Positions 1 to 9,218 are shown, numbered from the stretch's first letter. The stretch is DNA of 64,000 bases from an uncultured Alistipes sp. (GCA_947367255.1 CANBCZ010000001.1:62001-126000), one strand, 5' to 3'. A program made the numbers and translations. Notes: generated by a model from the sequence alone, not told the origin.

Positions 1-584
1 GTAGAAAATATTATTGTTTTGCCCTGATTATGAGCAAGATCTGCCAATAGTCGGCATATCTCGAATCGTGTCGGAATATCGAGAAAAGCTGTCGGCTCGT
101 CGAGCAGAATGACGGGTGTCTGCTGGGCGAGTGCACGGGCAATCATCACACGCTGAAACTCTCCGTCGGAGAGGGTATCTATCGCCCTGTCGGCAAATGA
201 CTCCATACCCACTGCGGCAAGGGATTGATTGATAATCTCTGTGTCCTCTTTGCTGATGCTGCCAATCCAGTTGGTGTATGGCGCACGACCTGTCGCCACG
301 ACATCACAACAGCGGAGGTTTGCAACCCTTACGCGCTGCGTGCTGACAAAGGAGATGATCTTTGCGCGCTCCTCGGCAGCTATTGTGTGGAGCTGCTTGC
401 CACCTACGACCACCTCTCCGGAGTTTGGAGAGTCTATCGCCGCAAGGATACGCAGCAACGAGCTCTTTCCCGCACCGTTACGACCTACAAGGGCATTGAG
501 AGTACCCCTTGTGAAGGTACACTCGGCACTGTCGAGCAGTGTGCGAGAGCCAAAGGCTACGGTTATCTTTTCGAGCTTTATCAT
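1..584 (-). CDS. ABC transporter ATP-binding protein (BtuD/FecE type), partial
   Basis: Nucleotide-binding subunit of a siderophore/cobalamin-type importer; it would hydrolyse ATP on the inner face of the membrane to power the adjacent permease. The start lies in an ATGA overlap with the permease stop. The reading frame begins MIKLEKITVAFGSRTLL and shows Walker A GRNGAGKS at about residues 37-44, the signature LSDGEFQR, and Walker B ending in LLDEPTAFLD. The window edge cuts it before the H-loop histidine, so the C-terminal quarter or so is missing. Family is clear; the substrate (haem, cobalamin or ferric siderophore) cannot be read from the sequence. Confidence 0.9.
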   Translation of the reverse strand, partial: MIKLEKITVAFGSRTLLDSAECTFTRGTLNALVGRNGAGKSSLLRILAAIDSPNSGEVVVGGKQLHTIAAEERAKIISFVSTQRVRVANLRCCDVVATGRAPYTNWIGSISKEDTEIINQSLAAVGMESFADRAIDTLSDGEFQRVMIARALAQQTPVILLDEPTAFLDIPTRFEICRLLADLAHNQGKTIIFS

Positions 585-1588
585 TGCAGCAGGTTTCGGT
601 TACGGGTTACGATATATACCACGACAGGGATGCCCATCAGTGCGGTTATAGTATTGATAGGCAACAACATAACCTTTGAGATTATGTCGCCCGCGAGTAA
701 CATTGCAGCGCCTATTGCGGCAGACGCGGGTATAAGCACGCGGTGGTCTGCCGAGCGGAATAACATCCTTGCAAGGTGCGGTACGGCAAGACCTACAAAG
801 CCAATCGGACCACAGAAGGCGGTGATAGTTCCGGCAAGGAGTGTTGTCGAGAGAAATACCAAACGATATACGCGCTTGAGGTTTATGCCGGCACTCTTTG
901 CGTAGTTTTCTCCAAGGAGCAGCAGGTTGAGCGGCTTTATTGTAATTACTGCCACCGTCACACCGACAACTATTGCCACAAGGATAAATGGCAGCTGGGC
1001 TGCAGAGACATCGCCAAGGCTACCCATAGTCCAAACTACGAAGGATTTGAGAGCCATCTCGTTGCTGAAAAATTGGAGAATCTCCACCACAGCACCCAAA
1101 GCCGAGGAGAGCATCATACCGAGGATAAGGATGACCATAATATCCTTAATTCTTCTCGATAGGATGATTATGAGCATCAGTACCGCCGCAGCACCAATCC
1201 ATGCAGCACCGGCAGTACCTATGGCAGATAACACTCCCAGATTTGTAAGTCCCAAAATCGGTGCGCCGAGCAGGAAGAGAGCCACGCCGAAGCTCGCTCC
1301 CGAGCTTACTCCGAGCACATAAGGACCGGCAAGAGGGTTGGAGAACATAGTCTGCATCTGAAGTCCCGAGAGTGACAGAGCCACACCGGCAAGCAGTGCA
1401 ATAACTGCCTTGAGCAGTCGTATGTCGATGACAATACTACGGATTGTCGGGTCGGTTGTCGCTCCTGTAAGTACGCCGAGCATCTGACTGAGCGGCAGAT
1501 TGACACTTCCTACGACAATGTCGCAGATAAAGAGTGTCACTACAGCTACAGTGAGCAGCAGAAAGAGTATGGTTGTTCTGTTTCTCAT
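581..1588 (-). CDS. FecCD/BtuC-family ABC transporter permease
   Basis: Inner-membrane permease of a metal-chelate or vitamin B12 importer, 335 residues, the usual family length. Hydrophobic throughout, consistent with about ten membrane helices. The family motif around NPLAGPYVLG is at residues 84-93 and the cytoplasmic coupling segment GFVGLAVPHLAR at 263-274, the part that contacts the ATPase. It overlaps the ATPase start by 4 bases and meets the binding-protein stop at TAATGA, so the three proteins should be translated together. Substrate unknown. Confidence 0.93.
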   Translation of the reverse strand: MRNRTTILFLLLTVAVVTLFICDIVVGSVNLPLSQMLGVLTGATTDPTIRSIVIDIRLLKAVIALLAGVALSLSGLQMQTMFSNPLAGPYVLGVSSGASFGVALFLLGAPILGLTNLGVLSAIGTAGAAWIGAAAVLMLIIILSRRIKDIMVILILGMMLSSALGAVVEILQFFSNEMALKSFVVWTMGSLGDVSAAQLPFILVAIVVGVTVAVITIKPLNLLLLGENYAKSAGINLKRVYRLVFLSTTLLAGTITAFCGPIGFVGLAVPHLARMLFRSADHRVLIPASAAIGAAMLLAGDIISKVMLLPINTITALMGIPVVVYIVTRNRNLLQ

Positions 1589-2694
1589 TACTCGAGGCGT
1601 TTGTAGTAGTACAATGAGTCTGTCGGCGCGTCGTGGTGTAGCAGCTTAATCATATCGGCAAGGAGTATGTCGGCATTTACTGCTCCACCCTCCCAGAAGT
1701 CGCTGCCTCCACTCTCTGTTGTGCGCTTGGTGTTGTTATATACTCGACGATTTACAACTGCAGGAACAGTTGAAAACTTCGGATTCTCAGCTTTAAGCTG
1801 GTCGAGGGTTGCCGTTTGACCCACATTTATCCATACATCGGCAGCAGATGCAAGCAGTAGTGCCTGCTCAAGAGATATGGGTTTGGACTCGGCACTATCA
1901 TTCTGCGGATAGATATACTCGCCACCCGCATCGGCAATCAGTTGCACAGCGTAGCTTCGTACAGATGGCATAAACCAGCTGTCGTTATATGGAGTGTTGA
2001 GCATCACCTTCGGATGTGCAGAATATTGCGCTGCACTCTGCTTGAGGGTGTTGTAACGCTCTTCAAGGGCGGCAAAATACTCCTCGCCGCGCTCCTGCAC
2101 TCCGCATACTGCCGCAATGGCTACTATCCACTCCGCCTTGCCGAGAGGTGAGGACTCGATGTAGTCGCCTATATATATATAAGGTATGCCCAGCTCGGTG
2201 AGTTTTGTGGTCATCGAGCTCTGATCACCATAAAGACCATAGAGCAGCATAACCTCTGTACCTGCAGCCTTAATGCCCTCAAAGTTGAGCGCACTATCGT
2301 AACCAATCTCTATGGCACGCTCTCGGACAGCCTTATTTGTCAGAAATCTTACCCCCGACACGCCCACAATCCTATCTGCTGCACCAACAGCATCGACCAT
2401 AGCCACATGGCTTGCCGATAGAACGGAGAGCTTTGTGGCAGGTGTATGAAGAGCAATAGCCCCCTTCGGTGCTGCCTGACCCTCGCCGAGCAGATATACT
2501 CGCTGCTCAAATGGCTTGTCGCTCTGATATGGATTTGTTATGGTGAGCACCTTGCGCGCTAAAGAGTCCTGCGAGATAGTGAAGGACTTCGCATATTTAG
2601 GCGTATATAACGGTGTAAGAGTCTCGTTATCAGACTCTTTTGTAGATGTGCAGGATAGCAGCGCAAGCGCGAGTATGTAGAGCACCCACCTCAT
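1588..2694 (-). CDS. Substrate-binding lipoprotein of the uptake ABC transporter (BtuF/FepB-like)
   Basis: Periplasmic receptor for the importer encoded by the next two genes. Signal MRWVLYILALALLSC ends in a lipobox with C15, so it should be lipid-anchored. The body has the two-lobe binding-protein pattern: an early DRIVGVSG segment, the long bridging helix, and VVNRRVYNNT near the end, as in the ferric-siderophore/cobalamin family. 368 residues is normal. Its start codon overlaps the recN stop by one base (TAATG), putting the transporter at the end of the bamD-recN operon. Substrate is not identifiable. Confidence 0.88.
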   Translation of the reverse strand: MRWVLYILALALLSCTSTKESDNETLTPLYTPKYAKSFTISQDSLARKVLTITNPYQSDKPFEQRVYLLGEGQAAPKGAIALHTPATKLSVLSASHVAMVDAVGAADRIVGVSGVRFLTNKAVRERAIEIGYDSALNFEGIKAAGTEVMLLYGLYGDQSSMTTKLTELGIPYIYIGDYIESSPLGKAEWIVAIAAVCGVQERGEEYFAALEERYNTLKQSAAQYSAHPKVMLNTPYNDSWFMPSVRSYAVQLIADAGGEYIYPQNDSAESKPISLEQALLLASAADVWINVGQTATLDQLKAENPKFSTVPAVVNRRVYNNTKRTTESGGSDFWEGGAVNADILLADMIKLLHHDAPTDSLYYYKRLE

Positions 2695-4334
2695 TACTTG
2701 CCCAACAGAATTTGTGCCTGCTCTATGGCGGCATCTGTGATATTTTCGCCCGAGAGCATCTTTGCAATCTCTGTAATGCGCTCATCTCCTGAGAGTTGGC
2801 GCATATTTGTAGTGCTCTCGCTCTTGTATACCAGATAGTGACGGTCGCCCTTTGAGGCGATCTGTGGTAGGTGGGTAATATCTATCACCTGCATAGTTGC
2901 AGAGAGTTCGGCAATAACCTCTCCCACAGCATTCGCCACGCTGCCAGATACACCGGTGTCAATCTCGTCAAAGATAATTGTCGGCAGGGCGAGCGAGCGC
3001 GATATAATGCTCTTGAGTGCAAGCATCACGCGCGACATCTCACCACCTGAGGCGATCTTCTCTACCGGGCGAGGGGTAAGACCCTCGTTTGCGGTGAAGA
3101 GGAACTCGATCTTCTCGATGCCGGATGGACAGAGCGGAATCTGTTCGTAGCCGATTCTGAACTTCGCACTCTCCATACCTACCTTATGCAGAATGCCCTC
3201 CACACCACTCTCAAACTCCGGAGTGGCTATGCAGTGTGCCTTGTATATTGCTGCTGCAAGGGTCGTAGCACGCTCTGTGGCAATGCTTACAGCCTTTTGC
3301 AACTCTGAAATATTCTCGTCGGCGCGGTCAATGCTCTCCAACTGCTCGGCATAACCGCGATAAATCTCTATAAGCTCTGTGCTGTTCTCCGCGCGGTGCT
3401 TGCGACAGAGAGAGTAGATCATATCGAGTCGGTTGTTGTACTTGTCGAGCAGCTCTGGATCGGACTCTATGCTCTCGATAGCCTGCTCGGCAGTGCTATC
3501 CAGATCCTGCAACTCGATAACTACAGATGTAAGTCGCTCGGCAGCCGTTTTTGCCTCGGGGTAGTGCTCGGAGATAGCCTTGAGAGCCTTCGCGCGCTGT
3601 ACAAGCTGAGCGACAACTCCCGCCTCCTCCTCAGAAAGTGACTGATGCAGTGCACCATACGCTTCGGTAATAGACTCGGCATTTGCGAGCGTGGCAATCT
3701 TTATCTCCAGCTCTGCCTCCTCATTAGGCTTGATAGCCGCACCTTTGAGCTCGTCTACCTGATAGCGCAGCCACTCCTCCTCTTTGCGTGCCGTAAGGAT
3801 ACTTTGCTGAGCCCTCTGCAACTCGCTTTGTGCCGCTGTAAGTGCTGCATATGCGCTGTTGAACTCCGCACGCAGCTCGGTGCAGCCGGCAATAGTGTCG
3901 AGCGCCTCAAGACGAAAACTCTCCGAGGCGAGGATAAGGTTGCTGTGCTGTGAATGTATATCTATAAGGTACTCGCCAAGTGTTTTGAGCGTTGCGAGCT
4001 GTACGGGTATATCGCCGATAAATGCGCGGCTCTTGCCTGCAGGGGTGATGATGCGACGAATAGTAATCTGCGGCTCGTAGTCCAGATCGAGCTGATCAAA
4101 AATCTGCTCAAGGTTAAGACCGTCGATGTCGAAAGTAGCCTCTACTACGCAGTTCTGAGAGTTCTCCTTTATTGCCGCACCCTCGTTTCGTGCACCCAGC
4201 AGCAGAGAGAGTGCTCCGAGAAGGATACTCTTTCCGGCACCGGTCTGACCGGTGATAATGTTGAGGTGAGCATCGAACTCTACCTCAAGGTGGTCGATAA
4301 GTGCGTAATTCTCAACGCTAAGCGTGCGTAGCAT
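2694..4334 (-). CDS. recN: DNA repair protein RecN
   Basis: SMC-like ATPase for double-strand-break repair. Walker A GQTGAGKS is at residues 29-36, followed by a long Glu/Ala/Gln-rich central coiled coil, signature SGGEMSR at 429-435, and Walker B IIFDEIDTGVSG at about 453-464; DITHLPQIAS is the H-loop region. 546 residues is full length. The first 17 bases overlap the coaBC 3' end, so the two are translationally linked. The order coaBC-recN is recurrent in Bacteroidetes. Confidence 0.97.
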   Translation of the reverse strand: MLRTLSVENYALIDHLEVEFDAHLNIITGQTGAGKSILLGALSLLLGARNEGAAIKENSQNCVVEATFDIDGLNLEQIFDQLDLDYEPQITIRRIITPAGKSRAFIGDIPVQLATLKTLGEYLIDIHSQHSNLILASESFRLEALDTIAGCTELRAEFNSAYAALTAAQSELQRAQQSILTARKEEEWLRYQVDELKGAAIKPNEEAELEIKIATLANAESITEAYGALHQSLSEEEAGVVAQLVQRAKALKAISEHYPEAKTAAERLTSVVIELQDLDSTAEQAIESIESDPELLDKYNNRLDMIYSLCRKHRAENSTELIEIYRGYAEQLESIDRADENISELQKAVSIATERATTLAAAIYKAHCIATPEFESGVEGILHKVGMESAKFRIGYEQIPLCPSGIEKIEFLFTANEGLTPRPVEKIASGGEMSRVMLALKSIISRSLALPTIIFDEIDTGVSGSVANAVGEVIAELSATMQVIDITHLPQIASKGDRHYLVYKSESTTNMRQLSGDERITEIAKMLSGENITDAAIEQAQILLGK

Positions 4335-5523
4335 AGTGCTCCTCTATTTTGTCTACAATCTTCTCGGCTACATCTGCCTTGCTCATCAGCGGTAGGGTAG
4401 TAGAGCCCGAGTGGTCAATAAAAGTTACCTTGTTTGTATCCACGCCAAAGCCCGCACCCTTGTCTGTGAGCGAGTTGAGAACGATAAAGTCGAGGTTCTT
4501 GCGTGCAAGTTTGCCCTGCGCGCTCTCAATGCCCGCATCGCTCTCAAGTGCAAAGCCTATGAGCAGTCGGTTACCCTTTACGGCACCGAGTGCTGCGGCA
4601 ATATCCTTTGTGCGAACAAGTGGAATGGACATATCGTCATCCGACTTCTTTATCTTATGCTCTGCGACGGTGGCAGGGGTGTAGTCGGCAACTGCGGCAC
4701 ACATAATCGCGCCGTCCGCCGTAGCAAATGCCTCGGTAGCGGCGTTGTACATCTGTGCTGCAGAGAGTATATCTACACGCTTAACACCCTCAGGTGTCGG
4801 AAGAGCGGTGCGACCGGTAACGAGGGTCACCTCGGCACCACGACGGGCAAGAGATGCCGCAATGGCATAACCCATCTTGCCGGTAGAGTGGTTTGTGATG
4901 TACCTTACCGGATCTATCGCCTCGATAGTAGCGCCTGCCGTTACAACGAAGTGCTTACCTTGCAGGCTCTTTTTTTTTTCGTCGGATAGTGTTTGCTCGA
5001 TAAGAGCGAGAATCTGCTCCGGTTCTGCCATACGACCCTTGCCGGTAAGTCCGCTGGCAAGCTCGCCCGCAGGGGAGTCGGCGATAGTTACGCCGTGGCT
5101 GCGGAGTGTGGCGAGATTGGTCTGTGTTGTGATGTGGGCAAACATATCGCAGTCCATTGCCGGAGCGACAATGGTCTTGCAACGCGCAGAGAGGTAGGTT
5201 GTCAGCAGCAGATTGTCGGCAACGCCTGTAGCCATCTTTGCAATGGTATTTGCTGTTGCCGGAGCAATGACATAGCAGTCTGCCCACTCGCCGAGGCTTA
5301 TGTGAGAGTTCCACTCTCCGTTCTCGGGGTTGAAGAACTCTACAAGAATAGGGTTCTTCGAGAGTGTAGCCATAGTGAGCGGTGTGATAAACTGCTTTGC
5401 TGTTGCGGTCATAACCACCTTTACCTCGGCACCTGCCGTGCGCAACAGACGACACAGCACAGCGGCTTTATAAGCTGCTATGCTGCCCGTAACTCCTAAA
5501 AGTATGTGTTTGCCCTGTAACAT
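4318..5523 (-). CDS. coaBC: Bifunctional phosphopantothenoylcysteine decarboxylase / phosphopantothenate-cysteine ligase
   Basis: Two consecutive steps of coenzyme A synthesis. I start at 5523 (MLQGKHILLGVTGSIAAYKA), one base after the rpoZ stop; a longer frame would run back inside rpoZ and has unrelated Ser/Arg-rich sequence. CoaC half (1 to about 180): catalytic H74 in SHISLGEWAD and PAMDCDM at 121-127, with Asp where the textbook motif has Asn. CoaB half (from about 190): AGATIEAIDPVRYITNHSTG and a Lys-rich HKIKK. The junction between halves carries a run of ten A residues in the mRNA (see findings). 401 residues. Confidence 0.96.
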   Translation of the reverse strand: MLQGKHILLGVTGSIAAYKAAVLCRLLRTAGAEVKVVMTATAKQFITPLTMATLSKNPILVEFFNPENGEWNSHISLGEWADCYVIAPATANTIAKMATGVADNLLLTTYLSARCKTIVAPAMDCDMFAHITTQTNLATLRSHGVTIADSPAGELASGLTGKGRMAEPEQILALIEQTLSDEKKKSLQGKHFVVTAGATIEAIDPVRYITNHSTGKMGYAIAASLARRGAEVTLVTGRTALPTPEGVKRVDILSAAQMYNAATEAFATADGAIMCAAVADYTPATVAEHKIKKSDDDMSIPLVRTKDIAAALGAVKGNRLLIGFALESDAGIESAQGKLARKNLDFIVLNSLTDKGAGFGVDTNKVTFIDHSGSTTLPLMSKADVAEKIVDKIEEHYATHA

Positions 5524-5524
5524 A

Positions 5525-5848
5525 CTACTTCTCTGACTCGCGATAGTAGAGCTCGCCGTCGAGGAACTCCTCTGTTGCGATAATTGCAGGCTTTGGAAGA
5601 CGCTCGTAGTAACGAGAGATCTCGATCTGCTCACGGTTCTCGAATGTCTCCTCCATTGTGTCGGCTGTAGATGCAGATGTAGCGAAGTCTGCGAGCTTCT
5701 TGTTGAGCTCCTGCTTCAGCTCTGCTGCAATTTGGTTAGCGCGCTTAGCAATGATGTTGATGCTCTTGTAGACATTGCCTGTCTCAGGGTCAAAGTCAGA
5801 GAGCTTACGGGTTACCGTGTTGTTGGGAATGTTCTTCTTAATCTCCAT
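5525..5848 (-). CDS. rpoZ: RNA polymerase omega subunit (Bacteroidetes type)
   Basis: Small RNA polymerase assembly subunit, 107 residues. The segment with NVYKSINIIAKRANQI (about residues 26-41) is the conserved omega core that packs on beta-prime; the acidic C-terminal part with FLDGELYY is typical of the phylum. It lies 47 bases after bamD and one base before coaBC, the usual arrangement. No unusual feature. Confidence 0.9.
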   Translation of the reverse strand: MEIKKNIPNNTVTRKLSDFDPETGNVYKSINIIAKRANQIAAELKQELNKKLADFATSASTADTMEETFENREQIEISRYYERLPKPAIIATEEFLDGELYYRESEK

Positions 5849-5895
5849 TGTGATACGGTTTTGAATTTTATATTGTTATTCTATTTTCTGAACTG

Positions 5896-6705
5896 TTACT
5901 CCTGCTTGTTCTTGTCGATGTAGTCCTTTGCCTCCTTGAAGTAGCGGTCAAGCTCCTTCTTGTACTTCGAGTCGCCATACTCCTCGATAAACGAGTAGTA
6001 GGAGTCGAGCATAGCCATATAACGGTCTGCCTGCTTCTCGACAACGGAGTTGTGCGCCAGACGGTAGTTCGATACCACGATGTAGTACATAATCTGCTCG
6101 CGGTATGTGGTGTTGTCGTAGTTTTTCAGAGCATTCTTGAAGGCAACTACGGCAGACTTGTATCGCTGAACCTTGAAGTATGCGTAGGCGTTGAGGAAGT
6201 TCTTCTCGTGCAGACGCTCTGTCAGCTCTTCGATAATCTCGCGGAAGGCAGGCACGCGTGTAGACTCCGGATAGCGCTCGATAAAGGTGTTGAGCGTAAC
6301 AATCGCCTTGGCAGTCTGTGTCTGGTCGCGGCTTGGCTCAGGAGAGAGGTAGTACTCGCACATTGCATACATACCCTCGGCATCCTCGATAAACTGTGAA
6401 CGACCGAACTTGCGACGGAACTCGTCAAATGAGGCAGATGCCTCGTGGTAGTCACGATTCTTGAACTTGCTGCGAGCCGAGAAGAAGGCGATGCTGTCCT
6501 CGCGCTCCGAACCGATGTAGTAACCTGCGCAGGCGTCAAACATATCGCTGGCGCGGGTCCACTTCTCAGCATTGTAGAGCTTGAGAGCGGTCTTGTACAT
6601 CAACTCCGGATCGCCACTCTTGACAATCTTACTCAGTCCTGAACAGGAGAAAAACATAGCCGCTACGGCAGCTACAACTATCAAATTCTGTATAAACTTT
6701 TTCAT
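5896..6705 (-). CDS. bamD: Outer-membrane assembly lipoprotein BamD
   Basis: Component of the beta-barrel assembly machine at the inner leaflet of the outer membrane. I place the start at 6705 (MKKFIQNLIVVAAVAAMFFSC), giving a lipoprotein signal with C21; the 12 codons further upstream lie in the promoter/leader. TPR-like helical repeats follow (for example YKTALKLYNAEKWTRASDMF and NAYAYFKVQRYKSAVVAFKN). 269 residues. It is first in an operon with rpoZ, coaBC, recN and the uptake transporter, and a consensus promoter lies just upstream. Confidence 0.93.
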   Translation of the reverse strand: MKKFIQNLIVVAAVAAMFFSCSGLSKIVKSGDPELMYKTALKLYNAEKWTRASDMFDACAGYYIGSEREDSIAFFSARSKFKNRDYHEASASFDEFRRKFGRSQFIEDAEGMYAMCEYYLSPEPSRDQTQTAKAIVTLNTFIERYPESTRVPAFREIIEELTERLHEKNFLNAYAYFKVQRYKSAVVAFKNALKNYDNTTYREQIMYYIVVSNYRLAHNSVVEKQADRYMAMLDSYYSFIEEYGDSKYKKELDRYFKEAKDYIDKNKQE

Positions 6706-6758
6706 CTCAAAATGGTTACGCGCGTACGCTCGCGGGTACATACGGCGATATAATCGCG

Positions 6759-6789
6759 CAAAGTTACGAAAGATTTAACGAAAATCCAA
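6759..6789 (-). promoter_or_regulatory. Promoter of the bamD operon
   Basis: On the minus strand TTG, 20 bases, then TAACTTTG (6766 to 6759) matches the Bacteroidetes housekeeping -33/-7 pattern. The start codon of bamD lies about 54 bases downstream of the -7 element. Confidence 0.6.
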
Positions 6790-6852
6790 AAAGTTTATTG
6801 TTTTATTCGGTCATATTTTGTGGTGTGTCATAAGCTGACATACACCCGCCCA

Positions 6853-6860
6853 TATTTTTG
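6853..6860 (+). promoter_or_regulatory. Likely -7 element for the 6880 gene pair
   Basis: TATTTTTG matches TAnnTTTG and sits 19 bases before the start codon. No good -33 TTG is present at the normal spacing, so this is a weak call. Confidence 0.4.
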
Positions 6861-6879
6861 TGCCAAAATCTATTGAGTT

Positions 6880-7188
6880 ATGTGTGAAAATATCAAGTTG
6901 AACAGCGAGATTCTCGGTCGTAGAGAGTATCTCACCGCAGCGCGATTTAAGCTCTTTGTAACGCTGCTATTTTTGGCAAGTAAAGAGGATTGTCAGGTCG
7001 ATGGAAAGAGCCTGAAACGGGGTGAACTGATAACATCGATAAAGGCACTTTCCGAGCAAACTTCGCTCACCGTAAAACAGGTCCGTTTAGGACTTGCTGC
7101 ACTTAAAAAAGCGGGGGCAATAACAACCTGTGCATCTAATCTGCATACGGTTGTAACTATCTGTAATTACGATAATTATACAATTTAG
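6880..7188 (+). CDS. Small winged-helix-like protein, phage-replication style
   Basis: 102 residues, function not certain. The pattern LKRGELITSIKALSEQTSLTVKQVRLGLAALKKAG followed by a short beta hairpin and VVTICNYDNY resembles the N-terminal winged-helix of phage/plasmid replication-initiation (DnaD-like) proteins, where a DNA-binding helix-turn-helix is followed by a terminal NYxxY. It stands alone with the DUF6549-like gene 4 bases downstream and is flanked by unrelated housekeeping operons. I infer a remnant or domesticated phage module; a transcription regulator is the alternative. Confidence 0.6.
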   Translation: MCENIKLNSEILGRREYLTAARFKLFVTLLFLASKEDCQVDGKSLKRGELITSIKALSEQTSLTVKQVRLGLAALKKAGAITTCASNLHTVVTICNYDNYTI

Positions 7189-7192
7189 CGTT

Positions 7193-7792
7193 ATGAAAAA
7201 ATATCTGATTGTTTATGCACTTTTGACAACCGCCATAATCGTTGTCGGAGGTCGAATTTTATGGGGCGCAAATGAGCGTCATAAGAGCAATAGCGAGGCT
7301 CTTATGCAGAGCGTGGAACACTACCGAACAGCGGCAAATGAGGCGGCTGCATCGGTGCAGATTTTGCGTCTGAGATGTGGCGAATTTGAGGAACTTCGGG
7401 CGGCAGATGCCGAGAAAATTCGCCAAATGGGGCTGAAAATTCGCCGCCTTGAGAGCGCGGCAAAGAGTGTTGTGCAGACAAAGGTCGAGGTTGTTGCACC
7501 CGTTCGCGATACGGTTATTGTTCGTGATACGGTGCATACAACAGACACGCTTCGCCTCTTTCGCTGGCAGGACAGTTGGGTTACTATAGATGGCGTAATT
7601 GACAATGATTCAGTCACTTGCTCCCTTCGCAGTGTCGATACTCTCCGTCAGGTTGTCTATCGTGTGCCGCGCCGATTTTGGTTTATTAAGTTCGGCACAA
7701 AGGCTATTCGGCAGCATATAACAAGCTCCAATCCTCATACCGACATTGTCTATACAGAGTACATAGATATAGGAAAAAGGGGACCGCGTTAG
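7193..7792 (+). CDS. DUF6549-like membrane-anchored coiled-coil protein
   Basis: 199 residues. One N-terminal membrane helix (about 3-25), a long Glu/Ala/Arg coiled coil (about 30-95), a stretch DTVIVRDTVHTTDTLR, then a C-terminal basic segment with RRFWFIKFGTKAIRQHITSSNPHTD. This layout and the KFGTKAIRQ...SSNP tail match my memory of the DUF6549 family, which in Bacteroides occurs in prophage-like loci; I have not verified it by search. A spanin-like or conjugation accessory role is conceivable. Co-transcribed with the upstream small winged-helix-like gene. Confidence 0.6.
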   Translation: MKKYLIVYALLTTAIIVVGGRILWGANERHKSNSEALMQSVEHYRTAANEAAASVQILRLRCGEFEELRAADAEKIRQMGLKIRRLESAAKSVVQTKVEVVAPVRDTVIVRDTVHTTDTLRLFRWQDSWVTIDGVIDNDSVTCSLRSVDTLRQVVYRVPRRFWFIKFGTKAIRQHITSSNPHTDIVYTEYIDIGKRGPR

Positions 7793-7823
7793 CAGCCCCC
7801 TTCATAAGACATAGGTGCAAATA

Positions 7824-9218
7824 TTATCTCTTCGACTTTTTCTCTCTCTTTGGCAGGGTCGAAATATCCTCTGTGCTGTCCACACCACCACCAAGTGCGC
7901 GGTAGAGGTTGATAACTCCCTGAATCTCGTCGAACTTGTCGTTTACCTGCGAGAGCTGTGCCGAGAGCAACTTCTGCTGTGCTGTAAGCACCTCGAGATA
8001 TGTAGACTCGGAGTGGCTCATAAGCTGTCGGGTGCTGTTTACTGCACTCTCGAGCGCGGCAATCTGCTTGGTGCGAATATCGCGCTTCTCGCGTGCTGTC
8101 TGGCACTTGTTGATGGCATCATTCACCTCATTTCCTGCGGTGAGCAGTGTGTGCTTGAAGGCTATGAGTGCCTCCTGCTTCTCTGCATCCGAGATCTTTA
8201 TGCGAGCGTGCTTGCTGCCGGCATTGAAGATTGTTGCCGAGAGCGATGCAGTTACTGACGCCAGCATATCGCTCCATATAGAGGTCAGGTCGAACGAACC
8301 GTTGATGTTGAGCGACGGGATAAGTGCACCGCGAGCGATATTTGCTGCATAGAAGGCTCTCTCGAGCTGCTTCTCTGCGCTGCGAACATCAGGTCGGCGG
8401 GCGAGCAACTGCGAAGGAGTGCCTGCACTCAGGGCGATGTTGAACTCCTGATCGTGGATTGTTCCTCGCTCAAAGTGCTGCGGTGTTGTGCCGAGCAGCA
8501 GGGCAAGGGCATTCTCTGCGTGGATGATGTTGTACTGCAGTGTGAGCAGCGAAGCGTCTATCTCCCAGCTATTTGCCTCGGTCTGTGCTACGGCTGCCTC
8601 GTTGGTCATACCGGCGAGCTTCATCGCCTTCATAATGCGGACATTCTCCTTCCACGAAGCGGCTGTGGAGCGCGATGTGGCGAGCTGTGCATCGAGCATT
8701 AGCAGGGTGTAGTAGCTGTTGGCTATAGCCGATATGAGCGAGGTCTGCACGCTCTGACGATAGAGGCGACTCTGCTCGTATGCCGACTGCGCACTGCGCT
8801 TGCTGTTGAGGATTTTACCCGTAATATCGACCTCCCAGCTTGCAGCTATAGGGAGCGAGTAACTTGCTGATGATCCGGTAGTTGCGCGAAACTGTGGGTT
8901 GAACGAGAAGCCCGGGATAAAGGCGAGCTTCGCACTGCGCAGTGTAGCCTCTGCTGCCGCAATTCTCTGGGCTGCAGTCTGCATATCCGGATTGTTGTTC
9001 AGTCCCTGCTCGATAAGTCTCTGCAGGTGCTTGTCCTTGAAAAACTCCTGCCAGCAGATGTCGGCAATAGTTACCGTATCGGTTGTGGCTATCTCGGCTT
9101 CGTGAATATCCTTGCCGTATATATTCTCGGTCGAAATCTCAGGACGCGAGTACTTTCCGAATACCGAGCAACTGCTTACCAAAAGAGCTGCTGTTACTAT
9201 ATATAAAACTCTCTTCAT
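7824..9218 (-). CDS. Outer-membrane efflux lipoprotein (TolC/OprM, NodT type)
   Basis: Outer-membrane channel of the tripartite efflux pump. Signal MKRVLYIVTAALLVSSC with C17 as lipid anchor. Two OEP repeats, each with long helical hairpins; LLARRPDVRSAEKQL is a typical OprM motif at the start of the second repeat, and the C-terminal segment EVLTAQQKLLSAQ...YRALGGG is diagnostic for the family. 464 residues. Its start overlaps the pump stop (TAATG). Last gene of the operon; 31 bases separate it from the convergent DUF6549-like gene. Confidence 0.94.
   Translation of the reverse strand: MKRVLYIVTAALLVSSCSVFGKYSRPEISTENIYGKDIHEAEIATTDTVTIADICWQEFFKDKHLQRLIEQGLNNNPDMQTAAQRIAAAEATLRSAKLAFIPGFSFNPQFRATTGSSASYSLPIAASWEVDITGKILNSKRSAQSAYEQSRLYRQSVQTSLISAIANSYYTLLMLDAQLATSRSTAASWKENVRIMKAMKLAGMTNEAAVAQTEANSWEIDASLLTLQYNIIHAENALALLLGTTPQHFERGTIHDQEFNIALSAGTPSQLLARRPDVRSAEKQLERAFYAANIARGALIPSLNINGSFDLTSIWSDMLASVTASLSATIFNAGSKHARIKISDAEKQEALIAFKHTLLTAGNEVNDAINKCQTAREKRDIRTKQIAALESAVNSTRQLMSHSESTYLEVLTAQQKLLSAQLSQVNDKFDEIQGVINLYRALGGGVDSTEDISTLPKREKKSKR

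Noticed and set aside
5524..5634. Longer N-terminus for coaBC reaching into rpoZ
   Set aside because: The added residues are Ser/Arg-rich shadow sequence of rpoZ in another frame; MLQGKHIL at 5523 matches the family start.
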